Positions 43,864 through 53,253 of a stretch of 64,000 nucleotides of DNA are shown here, piece by piece; within the stretch, counting starts at the first letter, position 1, and every line of letters starts with the position of its first letter. A model generated the notes under the pieces. It was not told where the DNA came from and did no database searches. It saw only the letters and a program-made list of their open reading frames with translations. Source of the DNA: Ostreococcus lucimarinus CCE9901 (lineage: Eukaryota; Chlorophyta; Mamiellophyceae; Mamiellales; Bathycoccaceae); NCBI RefSeq assembly GCF_000092065.1, contig NC_009361.1, positions 496,001-560,000 on the forward strand. Direction: 5' to 3'. A program made the translations under genes and the position numbers.

Positions 43864-44631
43864 ATGTCGACGCCCCGGGCGAGCGTCGCGGCGTTGACCG
43901 CGCCCGCGCGCGTCGGCGCGCGCGCCGCGAGCGCGCGCGGGCGCGACGCGACGCCGTTTCGTCGCGCCGCCGCCGCCCCGCGACGACGCGCGGCGACGGT
44001 CGTCGCCATGGCGCACCCGCGGCGCGTGCAAAAGGTCCAGCAGCAGATGCGACGAGAGATTTCGAGCATGATGCAGAGCGATAAGAACCTGCGAGCGATG
44101 ATCTCGCCCGAGGAACGCATGGGGGTGGATCACATGCTGAGCGTCATGGCGACGGTGGCGGACGTCGAGGTGAGCAACGATTTGCAAGTGGTCAAGGTGT
44201 ACGTGAGCATCCTGGGAGACGAGCGAGGGAAGAATAACGCGATAAAGGGGATGAAACGAATGGAGCAGTACGTGCGAAGGAAGATCGGACGGAGGATGAG
44301 CTTGCGGTTGACGCCGGAGATTCGGTTCATTTACGACGACTCGTTCGAGCGAGGGCAAAAGGTGAGCGCGTTGTTGGATGAGATTCGTTTGGAGAATAGG
44401 AATAAGACGGCGAAAAAGTACGGGAAGGACGCGTTGATGTCGGTGGAGGACGTGATCGCGGAACGGGGGGAAGTGGAGGATGAAGATGAGTCGGAATGGG
44501 GGATGGACGACGACGCGGTGTGGGACGAGATGCTGGACGGCGTCGAGGACGCGTTGAATGACTTTGACGACGACGACGAAGACGACGAAGACGACGAAGA
44601 CGATGAGTCCATTCGCATCATCGACGTGTAA
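43864..44631 (+). CDS. RBFA: Ribosome-binding factor A (RbfA), organellar
   Basis: The protein has 255 residues from the ATG at 43864. A basic Ala-rich transit peptide of about 45 residues precedes MAHPRRVQKVQQQMRREISS, then the RbfA KH-like domain: VSNDLQVVKVYVSILGDE, VRRKIGRRMSLRLTPEIRF, YDDSFERGQKVSALLDEI. The last 60 residues are strongly acidic, ending in a run of Asp and Glu. RbfA matures the 30S subunit in bacteria and plastids. Plastid rather than mitochondrial location is inferred. The same frame runs upstream to 43198, but there it is antisense to MIC60 exon 1. Confidence 0.88.
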   Translation: MSTPRASVAALTAPARVGARAASARGRDATPFRRAAAAPRRRAATVVAMAHPRRVQKVQQQMRREISSMMQSDKNLRAMISPEERMGVDHMLSVMATVADVEVSNDLQVVKVYVSILGDERGKNNAIKGMKRMEQYVRRKIGRRMSLRLTPEIRFIYDDSFERGQKVSALLDEIRLENRNKTAKKYGKDALMSVEDVIAERGEVEDEDESEWGMDDDAVWDEMLDGVEDALNDFDDDDEDDEDDEDDESIRIIDV

Positions 44632-44690
44632 ATTTAATTATTAGTTGAGAGACTGGTGTTTTAATTCTACTGCTATTTTTCCACTTTGCC

Positions 44691-45836
44691 TCACAGCGTC
44701 GACAACACGTTTTGCGCCTTCGACGCCAGGATCTTCACAGCCTCCTTGAAAATCGTGCCGGGCGCCATCTGCCCGATCGTTTCGATGGTAAAAATGAAGT
44801 GGTCCTTACGTTTGCGCACGGCAATCTTATCCGCCCACCCTGGTTCACCCGTAAGCTCGCGCACGCGCTCGACGCAAAAGTCGCACCCGCGCGACTCGAC
44901 CACCTTGACCGTCTTTTTATCACCCTTTCCTTCGCACGCGTAACACTTGTGCGTCTCGCTAAAGTTTGCACACTTTTTCATGAACTCATCCGCGTCCGCG
45001 CCCGTGATGGGCTCTAAAATCGTAATCTCCGGCACCATCTTGTACCAACACGTGCCCACGGGCGACCACTTCGCGTGCTCCTGTCCGATGCCCTTGACGC
45101 AGTGGCATTCGAGTTCCACCTCTTGACCGGGCGCGAGTTTCACGAGCAAAATATCGTCGTGCACGCATCCAAGCTCTTGATCGCCGACGACTTCCTTCTG
45201 TGAGCGCTTAAAATCGGAATACTTTGCCCCGTTCTCCTCCGGAAGCTGACTCCCCTCCGGACACCACGTCAACGCGTTCGAGTACACCGACCGATTCACA
45301 ACCTCACCGAGCGTGCCGTCGGGATTCCGTTCCTTATGACACCGCACGTGCATCTTCAGCACGATCGTATTCGTCTCGTTCGCCGCGTCACCCTCCCCTC
45401 GATACTCAAACATCGCCGGATCCGCCTTAATCGGCACCAAACCGAGTCGATGCGCGAAAACCTCGTCCGCGACGACGCTCGTATTATTCACCACGAACAC
45501 CTTCTCAATCGCCATCGTCGGCACCTCACTGAGTATGATCCTCCGAAACGCGTTCGCAAACGCCGGCGAGCACCCCTCGAGCTCGAACACGCACCGCTCC
45601 TCGTCGCTCGTCGTCAGCGTCAGCGCGAACGTCTCTCGAAACCGCTCCGCGCTGAACGCGAAATCCTTCCCCACGCTCGCGTACGCCCCCCCGTACGCCA
45701 CCTCGTTCACGTTCGCGTTGTGCTCCGCTCCCGCGCGCACGTAGTGCCTCTGCTCTTCCAATCGCTCGAGCATCCGTCGCATCTGCGCCGAGACGTCGTC
45801 GTCGCGCGTCGCGCGCGCCGCCGCCGCCTTGCCCAT
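44691..45836 (-). CDS. RPAC1: RPAC1 (AC40), alpha-like subunit shared by RNA polymerases I and III
   Basis: The protein has 381 residues. The alpha-NTD-like fold is evident: LEGCSPAFANAFRRIILSEV, VFVVNNTSVVADEVFAHRLG, LVPIKADPAMFEY, and near the end HFIFTIETIGQMAPGTIF. The block QEHAKWSPVGTCWYKMVPEI is characteristic of RPAC1. A CxxC-type Cys set (CYACEGKG, CDFC) sits in the central insert. It pairs with AC19 to nucleate assembly of both polymerases. It diverges from FANCM across 464 bases. Confidence 0.93.
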   Translation of the reverse strand: MGKAAAARATRDDDVSAQMRRMLERLEEQRHYVRAGAEHNANVNEVAYGGAYASVGKDFAFSAERFRETFALTLTTSDEERCVFELEGCSPAFANAFRRIILSEVPTMAIEKVFVVNNTSVVADEVFAHRLGLVPIKADPAMFEYRGEGDAANETNTIVLKMHVRCHKERNPDGTLGEVVNRSVYSNALTWCPEGSQLPEENGAKYSDFKRSQKEVVGDQELGCVHDDILLVKLAPGQEVELECHCVKGIGQEHAKWSPVGTCWYKMVPEITILEPITGADADEFMKKCANFSETHKCYACEGKGDKKTVKVVESRGCDFCVERVRELTGEPGWADKIAVRKRKDHFIFTIETIGQMAPGTIFKEAVKILASKAQNVLSTL

Positions 45837-46300
45837 CGCGTCGTCGCGATTCGTTCGCGATTCGTTCGCCTCTCGTTCGCCTCTCGCGGTTCGCCGCTCG
45901 ATCGACGCGCGTTCGATCGCCGAAGTGCGTCGCCGTCGCCGCCGCCGCCGTCGTCGTCGGCGCGTCGCGCGCTCGCGCCGTCGCGCGCGCGCGCGCGTCG
46001 CGGCGAATTCTCGTTGCGTCGTCCGTGTGTGTCTTCACCATCAAAGTATCACTACATAGTCACTCACGCCATCTGTATACGTTACCTACTATCGTATAGA
46101 AACACGTTCGACGCCCAGTATCGAGCACACGCGCGACGCGTTCGAACGCCCGGCGACGCGCGCACTTCGCGGCGCGTCGACGCGGCGCGCGACGCGTGCG
46201 CGCGCCGACGCGCGACGCGCGGTGACGTGAAATCGCGACGCGCGACGATAGCGCGCGCGCGACGATCGAGCGCGGCGAGAGCGCGCGACGAGAGCGCGCG
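45837..46300. promoter_or_regulatory. Divergent region between RPAC1 and FANCM with an AT-rich island
   Basis: Most of the 464 bases are GC-rich with CGCCGC repeats (45930-45960). A clearly lower-GC island lies at about 46038-46105, including TATCACTACATAG and TATCGTATAGAAAC. This is the likely promoter core for one or both genes. No coding frame is supported. Confidence 0.45.
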
Positions 46301-49300
46301 ATGGATTTCGACGACGGCGCGGACGACGACGACGCGTTCGCCGCGATCGACGTCGACAGCGTCGTGCGAGGCGCGCGCGCGGCGAGAGACGCGTCAAACG
46401 AGACGCGCGCGACGTCTCGGGGAAGCGCGGGCGGGAAGGGCGCGGAAGGAGGACGACGGCGGGAGGGATGGGACGCGAAGGAGAACGCGGGGCGCGACGA
46501 AGACGCGACGCCGGCGGCGAGGCGGGACGCGATGCGCGCGGGCGCGAACGCGCGGGAGGAGGGGACGGGGAATCAGTTGACGGTGACGTCGATGTTTGCC
46601 GCGGCGGCGGGGGCGCGGGCGCGACCGACGACGGTGCTCGGGGAGGTTCGGGAACGGTTGGCGCGCGCGCCGGAGACGACGACGACGACGACGGGGATCG
46701 GGCGGGAGAAGAAGCGAAAAGAAAGCGCGCCGGCGAAGAGGAAGCATCAGGGGACGCTGCCGAAGGAGTTGATGATTCGTAAGTGTCCGGACAAGGCCCG
46801 GGAGCTGGAGGCGTTGATGACGAATTTGGCGCCGGACGCGCTGGGCGCGAGAGACGCTTCGGGCTTGACGCGGTGCGATTCCGCGGGCGGACCCGAGGGG
46901 TTGCCCATGGATCCGGAAGCGATTCAAACGTACGTCTATCCGGCGCAGATTTCGCGGCGTGATTATCAGTTTGACATGGCGCGTAACGCCCTGCTGACGA
47001 ACTCACTGGTATGCCTGCCCACGGGTTTGGGCAAGACGCTCATCGCGGCGGTGGTGATGTACAACTATTACCGATGGTTTCCCACGGGGAAGATTATTTT
47101 TATGGCGCCCACGCGACCTTTAGTGGATCAACAGATGTCAGCGTGTCACACCGTGGTGGGGATTCCCGCCTCTGACACCATCGTATTGATGGGAAGCACG
47201 AAGAAGGACGACAGCGGATCGAGACGAGACTTTTGGCGAGAGAAACGTCTCTTCTTTTGCACCCCGCACACGGTAGCGAACGATTTGGAAAGCGGCGATT
47301 TGGACGCCAAACAAATCGTGTGCGTCGTCGTCGATGAAGCGCACCACGCGCGAGGACAGTACGCTTCCGCGGAAGTGCTTCGTTTACTTCACGAACGAAA
47401 AGTGAGATTTCGTTTATTGGCGCTCACGGCGACGCCGGGGCAAGGATTGGACGAAGTTCAAAAAGTCGTCGAGACGCTGCGCATCGGACGTATCGATTTC
47501 AGAAGCGACCAAGACCCCGATGTTTCGCGTTACACGCACAAGCGCGAGATGACTGTGGAAAAGGTCAAGCCCGATCAGGCGATGTCTCACGTGCAGGACA
47601 TGCTGTGCGAGCTACTGCGCCCGTGCTGCGCGCAACTCGTCAACATGGGCGCGCTCGGCGAAGCGGGCTTTCGAATGTTGACGTTTATTAAAAATAAAGC
47701 CACAAACGGGGCATCGCGCGTCGAACCACCGGCGTGGTTCACGCTGCAATCCGCACAGCAGGCGATATATAGAAATCAGCACCAAGTGCGCGCCAGAGGG
47801 CAAGCGTTAGGCTTGCTCGAGACCGCGATGGAACTCAGTAAGGCGTACGAGCTTTTGCTCAAGTACGGCGCCAAGAGCGCGTACGATTACATCGATAAGC
47901 GCGGTCGAGACAAGAGCAACACGCTCGTTCATCGCAGCGACCCAGTATCAGTAGAGTTGGTGGATTTGATTCGTTCGATGTCGTCAAACGGCGCACATCA
48001 CTCGCCAAAACTCGACAGATTGACGTCGATTCTAAAGCAACACTTCAGAGACGCTACGGCGGATACGCGAGTGATCATTTTCACATCGTACCGTGAAAGC
48101 GTCAAGGACATCGTTCAAGCCCTTCGCGAGGTCCCCGCTGGCGAGGACACCGCGTGCAAGATTAAAGTTGCAGAGTTCGTCGGTCAGGGCGATACGGGCG
48201 CGACGGGTAAGAAACGGGCGCCTGGTGCTACCTCGCGCGGTACTAAGGGACAGACGCAAAAAGAACAAAAGCAGACGCTGGACGATTTCAGAGCCGGAAC
48301 GCTGAACACACTCGTGGCGACATCCATCGGAGAAGAGGGATTGGACATTCCGAGCGTAGATTTGATTTTTTTCTTTGACGTCGTTGATACCATTCGTGCC
48401 ATTCAACGAATGGGTCGAACTGGTCGAGCGCGCGATGGCAAAGTCGTCATTCTCGCGACGGAGGGTAAAGAATACGCCAAGTTTACGAGCGAGCAGAAAA
48501 AGTACGAAACTTTGATGACGTGCCTACGAATGCCAGAAACGCACTTTCGGCTCGACAAAAAGTGTCCTCGCATCGTTCCAGATGGCGTGACACCGGTATG
48601 TCAACTCGCTATGATCGAACCATCTCCTGCGGAGAAGAAGACCAAGTCCAAAATGAGCGAACAAGCGGAAGTGGCGAAGCCAAAGAAGCCAAAGAAAGCG
48701 ATGGGTGCGAAAGCTCTTTTGAATGCGGCGAACAAGCTCAACGATACTCCTCTTGATGCGGCGAGCAAGGCCATTCTTTATGCGTACGAATACCAGGGAA
48801 GTGCGATGGAAGATCTCGATTTTTCGGCGTCCACGCCGTTTCTTTCGCGCCCGCATCCGGTGTACGCAATCGAGCATAGTGACTTGACCCGCGCGTTCAT
48901 CGGTGTGATGGCGGATTTGCAAGACATGCCACGCGTCGATGCTACTGGGAGTGCCCTTTTGAATGGACCATGCGCCGAAAGTCGGCTCAAGCAAACATCA
49001 GCACCAAACTTGATCGAGCCAGAGCTGCAACGAGACGAGTCGAACGCGCCGACTGTTGTTGAGGCAATTGATGTCGAAGAATTCCCCGTCAATGACGATT
49101 TCCAAGACGACTGGGGCAACGACTGGCCTGCAACATCACAAGACGGTCCTGCGTACGAGGCGGCGATCAAAACGAGTCAAGAAGTTTTGGAGGAATTCAC
49201 GCAGTTGAGCGATGCGGTTCCGCGGCGCATTTCCATGCACAGCGCCTCGCCGGCGCAGCGACCTTTGCAATCATCTGTTCTCGACTCATCCCCGCACGAC

Positions 49301-50395
49301 TCGCAAGAGCTCGAAGATACGAAGGGCGATGGAAATGATGGTGATGACGATGATGATGATTACGAAGAAACGTTGGGTGACATGCTCTTCACCAAGAAGC
49401 AGCAGAGATTGGCGCGCGAACTGAGACTCAGCTCTTCCAGCGACAAAGTCGAAGAAAAACGCAAGAGTCAAGATCGACTGTCGATGCCTCCGCCTCCGCC
49501 TCGCATGACACCTCAGAGCACTGGTAAGGCGTCCGACGCCGCGCAATCATCAGGTGGAAGCGAGCTGAACTTCAAGCGTCACGTGCGTAAGACCAACGCG
49601 CGCGTGCTCATGTCGCAAGAAATTTCACCCATCATCGGCGACGGTCCCGAGGAAGCGCAAAACGATGGCGGCGAAGACGACGACGATGACGACATCGAAT
49701 TCATCGGCGAGGAACCCGCTTCTCGCCCGCGTCGTCAGCAGCGTGTGCGCGCACAGCCTGCGTTCAACCCTCGGAAGAGGCGGAACTGTTTCATCGACGA
49801 CGAGGCGGATGCGAGCGAAGAAGAGGACGGCGAAGAGGACGGCGATATGTCATCCGGCGACGAGAGATTCATCGCAAATTCCCAGGGAGACGACGCTATT
49901 GCTGAGCATCCGGGAGCGCGTTTCGCCGAAGCGACTCCCGATGAAGCGCCATGGCAACGCGTCACGCGAGATGCTCCAGCTGGAGTCGATTTGGCGCAGA
50001 CTTTTGCCGCGTTGGGACCACGTGAACGGCACGCTGTGCAAGACACGCCAAGCCCGACCCAACGATGGGGTGGAAGTGGCGAAACGCGGTCTTCGAGTAA
50101 ATATGATTCGAGTTTCATAGATGACGGCTCTGACGCTGGCTTGGATGATTCCGTCCAGCGACCGGCTCGTCAACCCGACGTCGTCGAAATTGACCCAGAA
50201 CCTGTCCCCCGCGTTGAACAAACTGCGGAAGATATGTGGGCCGAATTCGATGACGATGGCATAGAAGATTGGGATGACGACGGGTGGAGTGCTGGCGATG
50301 CGCAGCCCGTTGCGGATACGAACGTGAATGACGATGGGTGGGGCGTCGCGAGTCAACAAAACCAAAACGCGGGCGCGAGCGATGACGACTGGTAA
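46301..50395 (+). CDS. FANCM: FANCM/Mph1-type DNA helicase-translocase
   Basis: The protein has 1364 residues in one exon. The helicase core covers about 210-760: YPAQISRRDYQFDMARNAL, Walker A LPTGLGKTLIAAVVM, MAPTRPLVDQQ, the DEAH box VVVDEAHHARG near residue 345, LALTATPG, then the second lobe with VIIFTSYRESV, TSIGEEGLDIP and QRMGRTGRARDGK. The FANCM family remodels stalled forks and branched DNA, suppresses crossovers and anchors repair complexes. The C-terminal 600 residues are acidic and disordered, with several Trp in acidic settings at the end (WDDDGWSAGD, NDDGWGV, SDDDW). No ERCC4 nuclease-like domain is visible, as in plant FANCM. Confidence 0.92.
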   Translation: MDFDDGADDDDAFAAIDVDSVVRGARAARDASNETRATSRGSAGGKGAEGGRRREGWDAKENAGRDEDATPAARRDAMRAGANAREEGTGNQLTVTSMFAAAAGARARPTTVLGEVRERLARAPETTTTTTGIGREKKRKESAPAKRKHQGTLPKELMIRKCPDKARELEALMTNLAPDALGARDASGLTRCDSAGGPEGLPMDPEAIQTYVYPAQISRRDYQFDMARNALLTNSLVCLPTGLGKTLIAAVVMYNYYRWFPTGKIIFMAPTRPLVDQQMSACHTVVGIPASDTIVLMGSTKKDDSGSRRDFWREKRLFFCTPHTVANDLESGDLDAKQIVCVVVDEAHHARGQYASAEVLRLLHERKVRFRLLALTATPGQGLDEVQKVVETLRIGRIDFRSDQDPDVSRYTHKREMTVEKVKPDQAMSHVQDMLCELLRPCCAQLVNMGALGEAGFRMLTFIKNKATNGASRVEPPAWFTLQSAQQAIYRNQHQVRARGQALGLLETAMELSKAYELLLKYGAKSAYDYIDKRGRDKSNTLVHRSDPVSVELVDLIRSMSSNGAHHSPKLDRLTSILKQHFRDATADTRVIIFTSYRESVKDIVQALREVPAGEDTACKIKVAEFVGQGDTGATGKKRAPGATSRGTKGQTQKEQKQTLDDFRAGTLNTLVATSIGEEGLDIPSVDLIFFFDVVDTIRAIQRMGRTGRARDGKVVILATEGKEYAKFTSEQKKYETLMTCLRMPETHFRLDKKCPRIVPDGVTPVCQLAMIEPSPAEKKTKSKMSEQAEVAKPKKPKKAMGAKALLNAANKLNDTPLDAASKAILYAYEYQGSAMEDLDFSASTPFLSRPHPVYAIEHSDLTRAFIGVMADLQDMPRVDATGSALLNGPCAESRLKQTSAPNLIEPELQRDESNAPTVVEAIDVEEFPVNDDFQDDWGNDWPATSQDGPAYEAAIKTSQEVLEEFTQLSDAVPRRISMHSASPAQRPLQSSVLDSSPHDSQELEDTKGDGNDGDDDDDDYEETLGDMLFTKKQQRLARELRLSSSSDKVEEKRKSQDRLSMPPPPPRMTPQSTGKASDAAQSSGGSELNFKRHVRKTNARVLMSQEISPIIGDGPEEAQNDGGEDDDDDDIEFIGEEPASRPRRQQRVRAQPAFNPRKRRNCFIDDEADASEEEDGEEDGDMSSGDERFIANSQGDDAIAEHPGARFAEATPDEAPWQRVTRDAPAGVDLAQTFAALGPRERHAVQDTPSPTQRWGGSGETRSSSKYDSSFIDDGSDAGLDDSVQRPARQPDVVEIDPEPVPRVEQTAEDMWAEFDDDGIEDWDDDGWSAGDAQPVADTNVNDDGWGVASQQNQNAGASDDDW

Positions 50396-50483
50396 TGTGA
50401 CTGGGCAAATCAGAACATTAGAGGATTTGAATACAAACATAGGCGTAACAATCATTTTGGAGCACGCGAATACATAAAATACG

Positions 50484-51875
50484 TTACGCGGCGGACGGCG
50501 AAGAAGGTGGCAACGAGCCCAGAGGCGCGGTCGCACCGTCGAGATGCAATTCAATCTTTGGCGGCGGTTTCCTGCGGCGCCGTGACGGAGGCGTCGGCGG
50601 AAGGGCGAGAACCGGTTTCCGAAGTCGTTGCAGTAATTCTTCAATGTGGCGAAGCGTTCGTTGCGATGACAGTCGACCGAAATGGGTGGCGATGTCGCTC
50701 CACTTTTCGGGAACGTTCGTGGCGTCGTCGCTTGAAGCAAACAATCGTCGAGCCGTTTCGGCTCGTTCATGTCCTTCTTTCGTCGCCTCGTTGAAACATT
50801 TCGGGCACACGCATTGACGATCGCACAACAAGTACACGTACATCTTCAAACAATCTTCACACGAACACGTTTCGGCAAAGAAATCGTAGCCCACAATGCC
50901 GTCGATGTCGGTGTGAAGTTTGAGCGCTTCTTCGCACGCGCACGAGTGGTACATTGGCGAATTAGGATGATCGATTACCGAGTGGAGCACGTCTTTGTGC
51001 GTTTCCAAACCAACGTCGTGATCCAGACGATTGCGCTGATACTGTCGCATGATGTCTCGCAACGCCTTCGTCGCGTCTTCGCAGCGCGCGTCGAGCGATT
51101 CGTGCGAATTAGACATGAACAAAGTCAATTCCCAGTGCGCCTTTTCGACGCGTTCGACTCTGCGACGAATGAACCGTCTACCCTTACCTTTTGCGGTGTG
51201 CTTCGGCTTTGTCGCGATGTCGATCCACTTTAGCGGTGGCAACGGCAACTTGTCTTGCTTTTGCGATGGCGCCAAAGCGATCGACGGCGTCGCCGGCAAA
51301 GGCTTCGGCAGCGCGGGATACTCCTCCTCCGCCGCCGAATCGGCGAACGAAGGTTGCGGCAGCGCCGAGGGCGACGGCGGCGCGGTATCCGGTGACGATG
51401 TCCCGGGAGACGGCGATGAAGAACATCCCATCACGGTACGTCCGGAACCCGACGTGTGACTCTTCTTCGGCGACGACCTTTTCGACGTAGATCTCCGCGT
51501 CGCCCCTCGCCGAGTCGGTTTGCCGATTCGCGTCGGCGACGCCGATCCCGCGCCTCGCATCATCAGCATCCCCGCCGCCACTCGACTCGCCTCCATCGCC
51601 GCGCACATCGCCATCTCGCGCTCTCGCATCGCCTTCATCGCGTCCCTTCGCGTCGCGATCAACGCCTCGCGCATTTCATCGTCCAAAATCTCCGCGACGA
51701 CGACGATCGAATCGGCGGCGCGCGCCGTCGACAACACCGCCACCAATCCCAACCCACTCACCGCCACGAACCGCGTCGCGTGCGCCGGCGCGCGCGCGTG
51801 CGCGATCGGCACCGTCGGCATCGGCGCTCCCGCGCCCCACGCCCCTCCCCGCACGCCCTCGAACGCGCCGCGCAT
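50484..51875 (-). CDS. Cys-rich protein of unknown function
   Basis: The protein has 463 residues. Residues 33-65 include a hydrophobic segment (FVAVSGLGLVAVLSTARA). The centre is Ser/Pro-rich. Residues 250-400 are the likely folded part: WELTLFMSNSHESLDARCED, MYHSCACEEALKLHTD, CSCEDCLKMYVYLLCDRQCV and CPKCFNEATKEGHERA. The CxC, CxCxxC and CxCPxC cluster could bind two or three zinc ions. The C-terminus is Pro-rich and basic. I do not recognise the family. Confidence 0.6.
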   Translation of the reverse strand: MRGAFEGVRGGAWGAGAPMPTVPIAHARAPAHATRFVAVSGLGLVAVLSTARAADSIVVVAEILDDEMREALIATRRDAMKAMREREMAMCAAMEASRVAAGMLMMRGAGSASPTRIGKPTRRGATRRSTSKRSSPKKSHTSGSGRTVMGCSSSPSPGTSSPDTAPPSPSALPQPSFADSAAEEEYPALPKPLPATPSIALAPSQKQDKLPLPPLKWIDIATKPKHTAKGKGRRFIRRRVERVEKAHWELTLFMSNSHESLDARCEDATKALRDIMRQYQRNRLDHDVGLETHKDVLHSVIDHPNSPMYHSCACEEALKLHTDIDGIVGYDFFAETCSCEDCLKMYVYLLCDRQCVCPKCFNEATKEGHERAETARRLFASSDDATNVPEKWSDIATHFGRLSSQRTLRHIEELLQRLRKPVLALPPTPPSRRRRKPPPKIELHLDGATAPLGSLPPSSPSAA

Positions 51876-52343
51876 GACGTTTCGACCCCCCTCGCGCGTC
51901 GCGTCGAGTGCCCCGATCCCTTCGACGCCGCGCGTCGTCCTCGTTCCCGTCCCGCGCGCCCGCTCGTCGCGCGCCGCGCGCGCCGAAGCGCGTCACCGCG
52001 CGCGCGCCGCCCGCCCGGCGCGCCCGCCCGCGCGACGACGCGTCGTCGCGTCGTCGCCCCGCGCGACGCGCAGTGCCGACTTCGCCGACCGCGCGATCGC
52101 GCGATCGAGGTTCGTCGACGACCCTCGCGCGAGGTTCGACGCGCGCGATCGAACCTCGCGATTTCGGGGTCGATCGACGCGCGCGCCGACCGACGGCGAT
52201 CGCGCGATCGAGGTTCGTCGACGACCCTCGCGCGAGGTTCGACGCGCGCGATCGAACCTCGCGATTTCGGGGTCGATCGACGCGCGCGCCGACCGCGCGA
52301 TCGCGCCGACCGCGTCAGAACACCGCGCGCGTCGACGACCGTC
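51876..52343. promoter_or_regulatory. Divergent region between the Cys-rich gene and ATP synthase subunit d
   Basis: The 468 bases include a 103-base tandem duplication (52093-52295) with internal inverted repeats. Long plus-strand frames cross the region but consist of Arg-rich low complexity and are not believed. It must hold two promoters. Confidence 0.5.
52093..52295. repeat. 103-bp tandem duplication containing a 12-bp-arm hairpin
   Basis: Bases 52093-52192 recur exactly at 52196-52295: 100 identical bases at a period of 103. Each copy contains CGCGAGGTTCGA, nine bases, then its exact reverse complement TCGAACCTCGCG. The period is not a multiple of three, so coding selection does not explain the identity. 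Each copy also has a further GATCGAGGTTCG upstream that could pair with the same arm. Confidence 0.92.
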
Positions 52344-53119
52344 ATGCTGCGCGCGCTCGCGAGACGAGAGGTGCGAGGCGACGACGCGAGGCGACGCGAG
52401 GCGACGACGACGACGCGCGCGCGCGAGGCGAGGCGACGACGACGCGCGCGCGCGAGGCGACGCGCGAGACGTTCGTAGGGTTGGCGAACGATCGATCGCG
52501 GGGCGCGAGGGACGACGGCGACGCGCGACGGCGACGCGCGACGGCGACGCGAGGGCGAGGGCGAGGACTGACGGAGACGCGGTGTGGTTTCGGGGGGTAG
52601 GTTGGGGCGTTCGCGCGCGCGGCGCGACGGACGTACGCGGGGGACGCGGCGGCGCCGGCGACGGGGAGCTGGGACGCGATCAAGACGGAGGCGTTGTCCG
52701 ACGCCTCGCACAAGGAGCTCATGGCGCTGCAAAAGGCTGTCGCTGATATGCGCGATGCGGTCGCGCGCGCGGCGTATAAGGGACCGGAACCGGATTTCGC
52801 GGCGATGCGCAAGGATACGAAGATGCCGGAAATCGTGGACGAGTTTGAGAAGGCGTACAAGGGCGTGACCAAGCCGGATGCGAAGAGCCCGGAAATCGAG
52901 GCTTTGCGATCGTCGTTCGTGGAGATCGAAGCCGAAGCGAAAGCGCACGCGGAGCACGCGACGAAGCGCATTGCTGAACTCGATCTCGAGCTCAAGGCCA
53001 TCGAAGAGCAACGCTCCAAGCTCGGGTCGATCACCATGGACGAATACTTCCAAACCAATCCGGAGCTGAAGAAGAAGATTGACGACAGGATCAAGAACGA
53101 TCAGTGGTTCGAGGTCTAA
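52344..53119 (+). CDS. ATPQ: Mitochondrial ATP synthase subunit d, two exons
   Basis: Exon 1 is 52344-52370 and exon 2 is 52601-53119, joined in phase 0 to 181 residues. Exon 1 gives MLRALARRE; exon 2 continues VGAFARAARRTYAG, completing a mitochondrial presequence. The body matches plant subunit d: SWDAIKTEALSDASHKEL, a long helical middle and the diagnostic end TMDEYFQTNPELKKKIDD with IKND. The exon-2 frame alone has a stop just upstream and no ATG. Subunit d is part of the peripheral stalk of the F1Fo enzyme in the inner membrane. Confidence 0.87.
52371..52600 (+). other. Inferred 230-nt intron in ATP synthase subunit d
   Basis: It begins GTGCGAG directly after GAG and ends GGGGGGTAG, with GGACTGACGG about 35 bases before the acceptor. 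Both exons are in phase 0. The intron is full of GCGAGGCGACGACG-type and GCGACGCGCGACG-type purine-rich short repeats. Confidence 0.75.
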
Positions 53120-53253
53120 TCTCGATCGTCTGTTCGTGTATTTCCCCTTAGCAGAGCGTCACGCAAGTTGTGATTATAGATTTTTCTGAAACTTATCGAG
53201 TCCCGCCGACTTCAGAGTTTGACTCTCGCCGGTCGCCGTCGCGCGACCGGACC

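Noticed and set aside
51456-52746. Long plus-strand open frames of up to 408 codons across the divergent region and antisense to the Cys-rich gene
   Set aside because: They are Arg/Ala low complexity, run through the 103-bp tandem repeat whose period is not a multiple of three, and lie opposite a gene with better codon use.
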